This document shows positions 1-11,407 of a stretch of 64,000 nucleotides of DNA, in pieces. Under the pieces are notes generated by a model. It was given only the letters and a program-made list of their open reading frames with translations. It searched no databases and had not been told where the DNA came from. The DNA is taken from contig NW_018344271.1 in the NCBI RefSeq assembly GCF_002099425.1, forward strand, positions 1,162,501 to 1,226,500, written 5' to 3'. Each line of letters opens with the position of its first letter. Position 1 is the stretch's first letter. The translations under genes and the position numbers were made by a program. Origin of the DNA: Phascolarctos cinereus. Lineage: Eukaryota; Chordata; Mammalia; Diprotodontia; Phascolarctidae.

Positions 1-540
1 CTAGTGCAGAAGGAGTTTCACATTATTCCTAAGATTTAAGAATGCTCTGACCACCCCCTCCTCCTGGAAAGTAGGCATCTAACCTTGGCTCCCCTTCCCC
101 ATCCCAGCTCTGACAGGTAAGCCTTTCACTTTTATCTAGCCAGGAAGACATGCCTTTTGGGACATGGCTGGTGTGCGGATTTGTTTTGTTTTGCTTGACT
201 TACTCAGTATTTAAGTTTTGTTTTTCTTTTGTCAGTCTGGGGGAGGTTGATTGGGAGAAAGGGGATTGGTTGCGTGTTGCCCTTAACCCCCTACTCTGGA
301 GGGTGGGGAGATCCTCCCAGAACCTCCCCTGAAGGAGAGCACATGGGCTGGCTACGTCTGTTTTTCACCTGGCTGTACTCCTCTGGTCTTCTCCATCAGG
401 TTCCAGGAAATCTCACCCTGGCAGATCACTTCGGGCCTGGAGCTCATCTCATGTCGGTAGTCTCTGGCCCGGGGGCCCCTTGCTCTGACTCAAAGTGTTC
501 CTCCCGGAATCTTCACTGACGCGGGCCACTCAGGCTGACT
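1..540. other. Unassigned intergenic sequence
   Basis: No exon with splice sites, no RNA gene and no repeat family that I recognise. Open frames here are short and without domain motifs. Confidence 0.4.
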
Positions 541-544
541 CTCT

Positions 545-745
545 TCCTCTCCCACCAGCAGCACTCTAGACTTCATCCTTTTCCCTCTATTCCCCCCCCC
601 CCGGCCTGCCCTCTCCCCCTCCCCCTTTTCAGCTTCTTTTTGTGTCTTCCCCCATTACAACATAAGTTCCTTGAGGGCAGGGTCTGCCTTTTGCCTTTCC
701 TTGTATCCTGTGCTTAGGACAGTGCCTGGCACATAACAGTCACTT
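545..745 (+). repeat. L2 LINE 3' end
   Basis: The stretch from about 660 reads like the L2 tail: TTCCTTGAGGGCAGGG, then GTGCTTAGGACAGTGCCTGG. This is the stereotyped end of LINE2 in sense orientation. The 545-660 part is C/T-rich and only tentatively included. Confidence 0.6.
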
Positions 746-1790
746 GCACCCTTTCTCCCCCAGTAGATTGCCTCTGTCATCCCCACTCCCTCACTCACCC
801 TGGGTCTCTCCCTGTCCACTGGCTCTTTCCCTACTGCCTATAATCCTGCCTGTGTCTCCTCAGCCCCCAAAACATCCTCACTTGATCCTTCCGGCCCAAT
901 TATTGATCCTAGTCTCCCTATCTCCAACAGCTGTTGATCGTCTCTCCCTTCACTTCTTGTCCTCTTGCTCTCATCTTAGCCCCTTACCGTCTGGTTTCCA
1001 ACCTCATCACTCCACCAAAACTGCTCTCCCCAAAATCACCAATGATCTCTACTTGGTAAGTTCTAGTGACTCCCGATCAAACATAAAATCCCGCTTCACT
1101 TCTAAAAATGTTTTCTCTCTACGGTCTTCATCTACATTCCTCCCCTATACGGGCCTCACTCATAGCACTGCGTCCCTGACTCTAACGTAATTTCACCCGA
1201 CACCTGGACTGTTCTCTCTCCTCTAACTCAGCGTCCTTGAATTCTCATCTCCGGTTCCTCTTTGGGGCTCTTTGTGAGTCCTTTTGCACTGTGTGGATCT
1301 TTCACGTGCCTCGTTATTTACGTGCGGTCTCCCCCATCAAGTGAGCTCCTTGAAAGCAGGGCCTTTATGTCTCCAGAGCTCACACAGCGCTTGGCATGAT
1401 GGACGGGCTGACCTGACTCAGCATGGGATTCTCGATGTTCCTCAGACACTCCGTTCTTTATCCCCACTCTGACTGTACTGTTGCCCATTCTTGGAATGCC
1501 CTTCCTCCTCACTTCTGCCTCCCGTCCTACCTTTGGCAGGAAGCTTTTCCTAGTCCCCTTAACACCAGTGCTCTCCATGATCCATCTCCAATTTACCCTC
1601 TATACAATGCTTCAAAAATCTTAAGACTTTTCACAGACCTGCACCAAGACTCTTGGGACCCCCAGGTATCTCCTCCATATGGATGTCTGTCTTGAGAGCA
1701 GGGACTGTCTTCTTTCTGCCTTTCTTTGTATCCCCAGCACTTGGCACAGTGCCTGGCACATAGAGAGTGTTTAAAAATGGTAGCGGGTGG
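745..1790 (+). repeat. L2 LINE, partial reverse-transcriptase region and 3' end
   Basis: One frame carries SGFQPHHSTKTALPKITND at about 990-1050, the L2/CR1 reverse-transcriptase motif that usually reads SGFRPxHSTETALxKVTND. From about 1290 to 1790 the sequence matches L2 3'-end language, ending in CCCCAGCACTTGGCACAGTG. The frame is broken and the element is an old 5'-truncated copy. Confidence 0.65.
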
Positions 1791-1984
1791 TCTGACACAA
1801 CAGCCTGGCAGTCGGGACACTTTGGACTTTGGACTTGACTGTAGCAGACCACCATTCTGCCCACAGCTAATGTAGCTGACTTCATTTTAGTTTCTGCAAT
1901 GACAGTGAACTGCTGACTGCCCAAGAAACACCTCCCCACTCATCCGCCTGAACCTAGTGACAGCCAGAGCATCCACAGGCCTTT

Positions 1985-2110
1985 AAGGTTCGCTAACAGC
2001 CTGGGAGTCTCATTGTTCCCATCTTACAGATGGGGAAACTGAGGCACCAACAGGTTCAATGACGTGTTCAGGGTCACACTGTCAGGTTTTCCTGACTGCA
2101 AGCTCGATGT
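1985..2110 (-). repeat. MIR-type CORE-SINE fragment
   Basis: The stretch CTTACAGATGGGGAAACTGA, followed by a diverged GGGTCACAC block, is the MIR core read in antisense. Confidence 0.55.
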
Positions 2111-4945
2111 TCTATGTAGCGTCCTCCCTGCTCAATGTGCCCAGCCTCTTCTGCTACGCCACCTTAAGCCTCACTCCAGGATTAGCAAACTTATTTTTAC
2201 TTCAGGTCTCTTCCTTTTGTTTCTTCCACCTTCCACCATTCACTAAGGCAGGACAACTCACTGCTGCCCATCCTCACCCCCCCCCCCGCATTGGTCCTGC
2301 AGCTTCATTCACTATGCCTCACTCCCTGCTGACACTTTTAGACTGTCCTTTTACCACCATCACTCAATATCTCCTCTCTTGGCGTTTATTCTATCCACAA
2401 TTATCATTCAGTTCACATCCTGGGTATTTTCTCAAGGTCAGTGCTTGGATCAAACATCTCTTGACCCCAATACCTGACTTCATACTGGAGGACTTCAAAT
2501 ACCCTCAAATACCCCAATCCCCCAGTCCCTTGGTCTTCTCAAACACAAGGACCCACTCCTCCACTCCATCTCAGCCACACACAGGCACAGCCATGGTCTG
2601 ATGTTGCTATCATAGTAAGTGTTGTACTTCACATTCAAGAACTGATTTCCTTTATAATACCTTCCACTGCTCCATCTCTCTCTATGCCTTACTATCTGAA
2701 TCCTGTTCTTTGTCCTAACTGTGACTTCTTATCCTTCCTACCCCTCAGGCTTTTCCCAGGTCTTAATCCCTACTCTGGCAACACTCTCCTCCCTTCCAAA
2801 TCTCAACCTGCTGCTGAGTCAGATTAGGTTACACAATCCACTCTTCTTCGATCCCTAGTGTCTGTGTTCCATTGCTGAAGACATCTATCAATAACACCCA
2901 CAGATTATTCCCAACATCCACTTCCTCTGGTCATACACACGTATAGCCGAACAGAGCTGAAGGATGTCATGAAACACACTGACCACGCTCACTGCTAAAT
3001 TGTTATCTAACCTTAACTAGGCTCTCACTGCCGCAAGGCAGTCTTTCTAGTCTTCTCTAATCTAGTCTCATGATAGTGGCTATTCCAAACTTTCTCCACT
3101 CAAATCTCCCAGCAGCCCAAGTCCCACCCTCTCAGCTGAGGACCTTGTCTCAACCTTTTAAAAAAAGGGTCATTCACCAAATGATTCTTATCACATTTCT
3201 CAGATATTCTCTCCCACTATCTCCTTTATTCTAGTCCTGGATGAAGAGGTGGCCATTCTCTTTGCAAGGGAAACTCCTGTGCGCACCCTTGAGTCCTTCC
3301 CTTCCCATTTTTAACTATATTGACCTATCACTCCCTCAACTTTTCCCTATCTACTGGCTTTCCCTGTGGCTTATAAACATACCAAAGTCTCTCAGCCTTA
3401 AAAAACCCTCACCAGATCCCACCATCTCTACTACCATCCTAGATTAGCTCCTTCCTTTTGAGGATAAAGTCCTTGATAAGCTGTCTCCTTTGTGTATCTA
3501 ACTCCTCTGTCCTTACTCCTTGACAAAGCTGTCTACACTGTATCTATTCTTACTCTCCTTTAGACCTCCTGCAATACAGCTTCATAATTTAAGTGAAACT
3601 GCTCTTTCCAAAGTTGCCAATGAGCTCTTACTTGTCAAATCTTAAGGCCATTTGAGTCCTCAACCCTGCAGACTTCTGTGTAGCACTTGGTGTTTGTGAA
3701 ACACCTCGCTAAGGGGCAGTTAGGTGGTGCAGGGGATAGAGCACCAGCCCTGGATTCAGGAGGACCTGAGTTCAAATCTGGCCTCAGACACATAACACTA
3801 GCTGTGTGACCCTGAGCAAGTCACTTAAACCCATTGCCTAGCCAAAAGAAAAAAAACATCTCACTGAAATCTGCCTCTCTCTGGGCATTCATGACACTGC
3901 CTCCATTGCTTATCCCATCTGACCAGTCCTTCTCAGTTTCCTTTGTCATACTGTCACCCATTTGAAACCTATTAACTGTGGCTAGGTAAGGGGTCTGAGG
4001 GTCTTCTGTACTCTGTCGCTTGATGATCTCATCAGTTCCTTCTGCTTCGGTTATCATCTCTATGCAAACAAATCTCCCATTTGTCTTAGAGTCCAGGACC
4101 ATGTGCACCAACCACCTGTCTGACACTTCAAACCGGACTTACTCTACACATCACAAACCTCCCTATTACTACTGGGGGCACCACTTTTTTTCCGGATTCA
4201 AACCTAAATGTCCTTTTTTACTCCACATATTCAATGAGTTGCCAAATCCCGTCTTTCCTGTCTCCACACCATCTCTCACATACATCCTTCTCTTCGCTCA
4301 GGAGGGGGCAGACACCAAGTTCAGGCACTCCTAACCTCCCACCTAGACTATTGCAATTTCTTCATGACTGCTGTCTCTGCCTCAAGGCCCTTCCCAGACC
4401 AATCTATCCTCCAAACTGTTACCAAAATGATTTCCTTAGAGCACAGTTTTGACCTGCTCATTGTACTCTGATGGATCTTATCACATCTAGAAGATCTGCT
4501 CCTCATAGCCTGGCTTCTTCCGGCTTCCTCCCCATTGCTGCCTTTTACGTATCCTACAGTCCAGGCGCACTGGCCTGATTTATGCTCCTCACACAAAACT
4601 CCACCTCCCATTTGCGTGTCATGCCGATAATGCCCATCCCCCATACCACCCCTTTATTTCAGAATCTGTGCCTCCCTTCAGGACTCAGCTCCAAATGCTG
4701 CCTTCACCACCCTCCATTCACCCCTCTGTCCTTCTCCCCCTCCCCCTCCCCCAGCTGCTCTTACCTTTCTAAAGTTACCTTCCATCTACTTTCTATCAAA
4801 TACACAGCTATTTATCTGTGTGTTGTCTCCCCCAATAAAATGTACACTCCTTGAAGGGAGGAACTTTATGCTTTTCTTTGCTTGTTTATCTAGCACTAGT
4901 CCGGTATCTGGCATATTGTAAATTCTTAATAAATGCTTGCTGATT
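2110..4945 (+). repeat. Old L2-like LINE, long copy
   Basis: Fragments follow the order of an L2 element. An endonuclease-like frame (LEDFKYPQIPQ, then a NTRTHSST stretch) lies at about 2480-2600. A reverse-transcriptase-like SETALSKVANELLLVKS lies at about 3590-3645. The 3' UTR runs from 4330 with CTAGACTATTGCAATTTCTT, and the tail is TTAATAAATGCTTGCTGATT near 4925. All frames are broken. A tRNA-type SINE is inserted at 3714-3857. It could be several adjacent L2 fragments rather than one copy. Confidence 0.55.
3714..3857 (+). repeat. Marsupial tRNA-derived SINE
   Basis: It has the A-box-like GGGATAGAGCACCAG and the B-box-like GAGTTCAAATC, then CTAGCTGTGTGACC, CAAGTCACTTAAACCC and an A-rich tail. 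It sits inside the L2 copy. Confidence 0.85.
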
Positions 4946-4949
4946 CAGT

Positions 4950-5350
4950 ACATTCATATAGCTGCTCTCCGGTGTGAATTCCCTAAAGAGGACTAAGGAT
5001 TCTGCTTCAGCTGAAAGTCTTTTAACATTCATAAGGATCCTCTAGGACACAAATTCTAATACAGATGGCAAAGGGAGCAGTTCTGGCAGAACCTCCCAGT
5101 CATTCCATTCATAAGGGATCTCATTATGAATTCTCTGGTGCACACTAAATTGTGAGTTAGGGAATGTCTTCTCATATCTATGAGATTTATATTTCACTCC
5201 AGCATGAACTGACTGAGGTTTAGTAAGTTTTGTGCTCTGGAGGATGTTCCAACCTTCTTTCCACTGATAAGATTGTTCCCCACTATGAGTTCTCTGATCT
5301 TCAATAAAGTCTGACCTGTGATGGATGTATTTTTCACAATCATTACATTT
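4950..5350 (-). pseudogene. Decayed zinc fingers downstream of gene 1 stop
   Basis: Just past the stop codon of gene 1 the minus strand still shows finger spacing every 84 bases or so. On the plus strand this appears as repeated variants of CATTCATAAGG followed by CTCCAGTATGAATTCTCTG, for example near 5120-5150 and 5270-5345. Frames are broken and several cysteine or histidine codons are gone. These are either former C-terminal fingers now in the 3' UTR or the remains of an older array. Confidence 0.75.
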
Positions 5351-6914
5351 TTATGTCATCTTCCCAGTATGAATTTTCTGATGGAGGGTAAGGTTTCTGT
5401 TCGAGCTAAAGGTCTTTCCACATTCATTACATTCATATGGTTTCTCACCAGTATGAATTCTCTGATGGAAAGTCAGATTTCTACGCCGATTGAAGGACTT
5501 CCCACATTCATTACATTTATATGGTTTTTCTCCAGTATGAATTCTCTGATGTTGAGTAAGGTATGAGCTCTTTCGAAAGGCCTTCCCACATTCATTACAT
5601 TCATATGGTTTCTCTCCAGTATGAATTCTCTGATGTACATTACGTTGTGAGCCCAGGCGAAATGCCTTCCCACACTCATTACATTCATATGGTTTCTCTC
5701 CAGTATGAATTCTCTGATGTAGAATAAGGTGTGAGCTCTGGCGGAAGACATTTCCACATTCCTTACATTCATAAGGTTTTTCTCCAGTATGAATTCTTTG
5801 ATGTTGAGAAAGGTCTGAGCTCTGGCGGAAAGCTTTCCCACATTCATTGCATTCAAAAGGTCTCTCTCCAGTGTGAATTCTCCAGTGGAGAGTAAGGTTT
5901 TTGCTCCGCCTGAAGGCCCTCCCACATTCACCACACTTATAAGGCTTCTCCCCAGTGTGAATTCTCTGATGTAGAGTAAGGTCTGAGCTCTCACGGAAGG
6001 CCTTTCCACATTCATTACATTCAAAAGGTTTCTCTCCAGTATGAATTCTTATATGTATATTAAGTTTTGCTTTCTGGCGGAAGACTTTCCCACATTCATT
6101 ACATTTATAACGTTTTTCTCCAGGGTGAATTCTCTGATGTACACTAAGTTGTGAGTTCAGGAAAAATGCTTTACTACATTGTTTACATTTGCAAGGTATC
6201 TCTCCAGCATGAACTAACTGATGTTCAGCATGATTTGCACTTGGCAAGAGGCCTTTTTCGTATTCATTAACTTCCAAAGGCTGCTCTCCAGTATGAACCG
6301 ACTGATGCTCAATAAGCCCTGAGCTCTTGCTGAAAGCCTTCCCACATTCATTAGATTCATAAGGTGCCCATCCAGTATGAATTCTTTGAAATGGTGCAAG
6401 CTGTGGGCTCAGGAATAAGGGGCTACATTCATTAAGTTCTTGAGGCTTCCCTGCAGAATGTATCACACAATTCTCAGTAAGGTCTGAACTGTAACTAAAG
6501 GAATCCTTAAATTCATTATACTTAGAAAATACTTGTTTAACACAGATTTGGTTATAATTCCTGATGTCTGAATACAGGCTAAAGCTCTTTTGATCCATGT
6601 CACATTGATGTAGACTGCTTCCCATACTTATACTCTGTTCTGGAAAAATGATTGGTCCTAGACTGAAGTTTTTGCCAAATTTATTACATTCATGCCTTTG
6701 TACTTGATGGGGAAGTTTGTTTTGGATGAATTTTGCTTGCTGAAGAGCTTTCTCTCATTTATCTGATGCCTTTCTGACCTAGCATCCAAACTGAAGGCCT
6801 TTCTCAATCTGAAGGCAGCAACATCATCCCTGCTGAGTCCTTCCTGGAAGGAATGTTTCCTGGAGAGGTCCAGCTTTAGAGAAGAAGCTATGGTTTCAAG
6901 TCTGGCCTCCCAAT
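5351..6914 (-). CDS. KRAB zinc-finger gene 1, terminal exon (frame broken)
   Basis: This is the finger exon of gene 1. The acceptor TTTCAG precedes the exon at 6914, and the exon opens with the usual KZNF linker start DWEARLET in the phase left by the KRAB-B exon. That frame ends at a TAG at 6658, giving a product of about 171 residues with KRAB but no fingers. The fingers are in another frame (open from 6625 to 5351). They include ten complete C2H2 units with TGEKP-type linkers, preceded by about three degenerate ones such as [10 protein letters not shown] with its first cysteine lost. The two frames meet near 6695-6705, where [10 protein letters not shown] follows the linker; a one-base loss or two-base gain would explain it. 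Either the gene is a recent pseudogene or this sequence carries an error. The family represses transcription in the nucleus by finger-directed DNA binding. Confidence 0.85.
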
Positions 6915-7574
6915 CTGAAACAAGCAAACACACATATTTCCTGTTCTTTATGCCTTTTTAATCTTTAAAAAAATGATTATTAACAGCTTGACAACCACCA
7001 ATACATATGAATATTTCCATACGTATATAAGAACCAAGAAGAGGGCAAGAAAAGATTGTGAATGTCTGTTATGTGGCACCTTACAGCTTCTTCAAGCAGG
7101 GCCGGGGGCCAGGGACCATGCCCATTACTGCAGTGGCAGGGGAGAAAATGCCTCCTAATTCAGGCTGATCTTAGAGTGCTACCCACGGCACTGAGAAGGG
7201 AAGAACTCTGCCAGGGTCACACGGCCAACACGGGTCAGGGGCCGGAGAGGAGCCACCTTCTTGGCTGGGAGGCCGGCCCTCTAGCTGCTACCCTACCATG
7301 TCAGCACCAACGATGGCTAGCTTGTCTGTGGCTGCTTCTGGACCTCCCTTTGCTCACCTGCACTGTTACGTTTTTCACTGATGTTCACTTCTAGTTTTTA
7401 CCATCACTTTCATTGTCCCTCTACGCTTCACACAGCTTTCAACTTAATTAAAAACAAAACAAAACTCTGCTTTGTAACAAGTATCTGCAGTTATGAGAAA
7501 CAAATCCAACATTCACCATGACTGAAGGTGCATGTGTCACATATCGTGCCTGCCGAGAGACAGGAGCAGGACGT
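6915..7574. other. Gene 1 last intron, proximal part, unassigned
   Basis: Intron sequence next to the finger exon. I recognise no repeat or exon in it. Confidence 0.4.
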
Positions 7575-8010
7575 GTGGAGCTTGCAGGTGGGAAGGCACC
7601 TTGGCAGCTTTCAGTCCAGCCCACACACTAAAGGGCCCCTCCCACAACAGACCTGAGAAGAGGTCACCCAGACCTTCCCGGAGGAACTGAACACCTGTCA
7701 GGGTGTCATTCCCTTCTGGACAGCTCCAATTGTAAGAAAGTTTTTCCTGACATAAAGCCTAAATGTGCACACCTACAGCTCTTGGTTCTGCCCTCTCGAA
7801 CCAAACAGAATAAGCCTAATAACTATTCAAAGGCAGCTATTATGTGCCCCCTGGGTCTTCTTTCATTCAGACTAAACATCCCAGTTTCTTTGACAGATTC
7901 TTCAGTCACAGATTTAAGACCCCTCACCATCCCACTTGCTATCCTTTGGACACTTAAGGTCAGCAATATAATTCTTGAACCATGCCACTGAAAACTGACC
8001 ACAAAACCTG
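7575..8010 (-). repeat. CR1/L3 LINE 3' region
   Basis: On the plus strand it reads AAGACCCCTCACCATCCCAC followed by GCTATCCTTTGGACAC, the antisense form of the CR1/L3 stretch whose sense form runs GTCCAGAGAAGGGC...GGTGAGGGGTC. An AAGAAAGTTTTTCCTGACAT block also matches the antisense family. Confidence 0.7.
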
Positions 8011-8029
8011 GCTGAATTCTGAGGAGGGA

Positions 8030-8105
8030 AGAATACAGTGAACCTATAGCACTTGGCATAGTGCCTGGCATATTAGCAAACCCTTAATAAATGCTTGCTG
8101 ACTTG
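8030..8105 (+). repeat. L2 LINE 3' tail
   Basis: Reads AGCACTTGGCATAGTGCCTG, then CTTAATAAATGCTTGCTGAC, the L2 tail in sense. Confidence 0.7.
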
Positions 8106-8640
8106 GCTTAATTATCACCTCCCTGTTCTTGGAAGCTATACCCCTCTTAATGCACCCCACTGGAAACTTAGCTTTTCAGTTGCCGCATGACATTCTTAGA
8201 CCTAAAGGCCATTGAAATGCCCAGATCTCTTTCAGAATAGTGCTGCTGTCCACATAGGCCTCCTCCAATATGAAGTAGATATTCTGTATCCAAGCGCAAG
8301 ACTTCGCAATATTTCTCTTCAATTCCATCTTACTCCCAATGCTTTAGCCCAGGGGTGGAGAACCTGCAGCCTCAAGGCCACATGTAGCCCTCTAGGTCCT
8401 CAAGGGCAGCCCTTCAAATCCAAACTTCACAGAACAAATCCCCTTAATAAAAGGATTTGTTCTGTAAAACTTGGACTCAAAAGGCCGCGCCCGAGGACCT
8501 AGAAGATCACATGTGGCCTTAAGGCCAAAGGTTTGCCGCCCTGCTCTGGTCTATCAAGACCCTTTGGGATCCTGACTCTGTCATCCGCTGTATCAGCCCT
8601 CCCTCCCAACTCCCTGACGCTACCTGCAAACCGTGCAGGT
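8105..8640 (-). repeat. CR1/L3 LINE fragment split by a hAT element
   Basis: The part before 8349 (AGGCCATTGAAATGCCCAGA, CAAGCGCAAGACTTCGCAAT) and the part after 8544 (CTATCAAGACCCTTTGGGAT, CCTGACTCTGTCATCCGCTG) are consecutive pieces of one antisense CR1/L3 element. They are interrupted by the insertion at 8350-8543. Confidence 0.75.
8350..8543. mobile_element. Fold-back hAT-type DNA transposon (MITE)
   Basis: A 194-bp element with terminal inverted repeats: left CAGGGGTGGAGAACCTGCAG, right end complement CAGGGCGGCAAACCTTTGGC. The arms continue inward through GGCCACATG on both sides to a central hairpin made of ACAGAACAAATCC and its complement. Flanking octamers CTTTAGCC and CTCTGGTC agree at five of eight positions, with only transitions between them, which fits an old 8-bp target duplication of the hAT superfamily. 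It has no coding capacity. Confidence 0.8.
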
Positions 8641-9119
8641 GACTGGGGAGCAAAGGGAGAGCAATAGCACAAAAACCCAGACAGGAGACACGCTGATCAC
8701 CAGGGTCTGATACGGCTGAGAAGCTAAACAGTAAGAGAACTGAAAAAGAGCCACTGACTGTTGAGGTTCCAAGAAGACAAGGCAAAGACCACTAACAGAG
8801 GAAGAAGATAGAGCCATGGGCACACTGCCAAGCGTGACAATGTTGGCAATGAGTGAAGTTAGGTGAAGACAGGCAAAGACAAGGAACTTCTGGGTTTTGT
8901 CAGGTTTTAATGACATGAGAAAGAGAGAAGGCTCAACAGAGAGCAAGATCATTGTTTCAGGGACATAGGATGAAGACACTGGCAACTGAGAGGAGAAAGA
9001 GTTACTCAGTGGCTGCCGTGTTAATGGACTGGGAAGGACAGAAGAAATATGGCTAACACAGAGTTCATATGTAATATAAATAAAAGGATGGAGAGATCAT
9101 CAAGCTACCTTTGATAAAT
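8640..9119. other. Gene 1 intron, unassigned
   Basis: A-rich and G-rich sequence on the plus strand. I recognise no exon or repeat family. Confidence 0.4.
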
Positions 9120-9815
9120 TCAATGCCAGGACCCACGCAAAGCAAAAAGAATTAAGGCTTACACTGTGCCAAGACTGTGTGAACCACTGGGGATATAAGA
9201 AGAGGCAAAAACCAGCCCCAGCTCTCGAGAAGCTGACAGTCTACTGGGGGAGACAACAAACAAACTACGCAGTAATAAGCTACAGACAGAAAAAATTAGA
9301 GGTAATCAAGAGAGAAGGCACTAGAGTGGTGAGGGACTGGGAAAGGTTCCTTGTACAAGGTGGATTCCAGCTGGGCCTTGGAGGAAGCCAGAAGTCAGTA
9401 ACAGGAGATGAGGAGGCACAGAGTTCCAGGCATGGCAGGCAGCCAGAGCAAATGCCTGGAAGTGGGAAAAGGGTGGAAGGAGGCTGGTGAGTATGTGCTG
9501 GGTTATAAGGTGTAGGAAAGGTAGGAGGGGACAAGGTTATGAAGGCTTTGAATGCCAAACAGAGATTCCTTATTTGATCCTGGAGATGACAGGGAGCCAC
9601 TGCAGTTAGAGAGGCACGGAAGTGGGGTGACATGATCAGACCTGGACTTTGGGAAAATCACTTTAGTGGCTGAAAGAAGGATGGATTGGAGTGGGAGGAG
9701 ACTTAAGGCAGACCCACCAGCTGCTACTGTAACAGCCCAGGTGTGAGGTGATAAGGGCCTGCAACAGGGTAGGGACAACATCAGAGGAGAGGAAAGAGAA
9801 TGTTGTAGAGATGCT
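9120..9815 (-). repeat. L2-like interspersed repeat, antisense
   Basis: Reads ACTGGGGATATAAGAAGAGG, then CTGGGGGAGACAACAAACA, GGGAAAGGTTCCTTGTACAA, TGACAGGGAGCCACTGCAGT and GGTGTGAGGTGATAAGGGCC. The same ordered blocks occur at 31360-32600 and, in part, at 20330, 51215 and 60480. The leading edge is the antisense L2 tail. Family assignment is tentative; the shared order of blocks is clear. Confidence 0.6.
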
Positions 9816-10650
9816 GCAGAGGTGAAATGGACAGGAGATACTGCAGAGGTGAAACGGACCAGAGATGGTGAAGACGTGAAATGGACCAGAGATGCTGCAG
9901 AAGTGAAATGGACCAGAGATGCAGCAGAGATGAAGTGGACCAGAGACGCTGAGGAGGTGAAATGGACCAGAGATGGTGAAGACGTGAAATGGACCAGAGA
10001 TGTAGCAGAGGTGAAATGGACCAGAGATGGTGAAGAGGTAAAATGGACCAGAGATGCTACAGAAGTGAAATGGACCAGAGATGCTGCAGAGGTGAAATGG
10101 ACAGGAGATACTGCAGAGGTGAAACGGACCAGAGATGGTGAAGACGTGAAATGGACCAGAGATGCAGCAGAGATGAAGTGGACCAGAGACGCTGAGGAGG
10201 TTAAATGGACCAGAGATGGTGAAGACGTGAAATGGACCAGAGATGTAGCAGAGGTGAAATGGAACAGAGATGGTGAAGAGGTAAAATGGACCAGAGATGC
10301 TGCAGAAGTGAAATGGACAGAGACTGCAGAGGTGAAATGGACAGAATACTGCAGAGGTGAAACGACCAGAGATGTGAAGACGTGAAATGGACCAGAGATG
10401 CAGCAGGATGAAGTGGACCAGAGACGCTGAGAGGTAAATGGACCAGAGATGGTGAAGACGTAATGGACCAGAGATGTAGCAGAGGTGAAATGGACCAGAG
10501 ATGGTGAAGAGGTAAAATGGACCAGAGATGCTGCAGAAGTGAAATGGACCAGAGATGCAGCAGAGGTGAAGTGGACCAGAGATCCTGCAGAGGTTAAGTG
10601 GACCAGAGACTCTGAAGAGATGAAATGGACCAGAGGAAATAGACCACAGA
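9806..10650 (+). repeat. 27-bp minisatellite, about 31 units
   Basis: Tandem units of 27 bp, typified by GTGAAATGGACCAGAGATGC plus TGCAGAG. Because 27 is a multiple of three, it reads open for 187 codons as a nine-residue repeat (VKWTRDAAE and variants). A higher-order pattern is visible: the variant order TGDTAE, RTRDGED, AAE, AEE, GED, VAE, GEE starts near 9826 and recurs near 10096 and 10330. The founding unit is the end of the adjoining interspersed repeat (GAGATGCTGCAGAGGTGAAA). The open frame is a by-product of unit length and probably not a gene. Confidence 0.9.
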
Positions 10651-11407
10651 CACTTCTTCAGAGAAAGGATTAAAGGAGAAGAGAAGAGAGTATGATACTA
10701 AAGGGTTTGGGGATATAAAGGAATGGGGGAAAGAAAAGGCAAAGGGAATGGGCTTAATATATTGGTTCAGCAAAGTAAGAGGCCAGTTTCTGTAGAAGCG
10801 TCCTGGGTCTTCCTTGAATTGCTGACCAGATCAAGGTTGAGTGCTCTCTGGCCTCTGCAAGTGAGAAGCACGGCCCAAGAGGCAGGTTCCAGGCTGGCCC
10901 AGGGAGTATGCCTACTCCTAAAAGACAACCAGATGTTTTGCTCCATCTGTTACTGTGGAATTTCTTCGCTTCTTGTTTCCTGCCAGCTGAAAACTACTTG
11001 AGTCTGAAAGCTCTCAGACTGACAGGAAAAACAGCCAGCAGAGCCCTTGCCCACCAAATGACCAAGTGCTCTCTGGGACACTCTAGGTAAAAACACTGAC
11101 AGAGCGGCTTTGTTCCCCACAAGTGCACAGGACCTCAATATTCAAGGGAACATACACACTAAGGAGAGCGGTCAAATGAATAAGAGAAGGGGTGCCAAGG
11201 ATATGGGAACCACAAGAGAAGATGAGCAAAAAGATCAGTCCCCTCAAAGGGCCTCTCTCCCAGCCCAGCAGGACACACAAGCACAAAATTATCGATATTC
11301 GAGCTTTCTCAGAATCAGATGAGGGTCTATGAAGGAGCTCATCCCATTCACCACTATATCCTGGGGGTCTGGCCCCCTCCCACATATTTAAAGTATTTCC
11401 CCATGGG

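Noticed and set aside
3714-3857. tRNA gene, from the A-box and B-box-like motifs here and at similar sites
   Set aside because: No cloverleaf fits; the sequence belongs to the dispersed tRNA-derived SINE family with A-rich tails.
9806-10650. CRISPR-like array
   Set aside because: Units are directly abutting with no unique spacers, and the genome is mammalian.
9822-10673. 187-codon and 62-codon repetitive proteins (VKWTRDAAE repeats)
   Set aside because: The open frame follows from a 27-bp unit. There is no promoter, splice context or homologue that I know of, and the array grows out of a transposable element.
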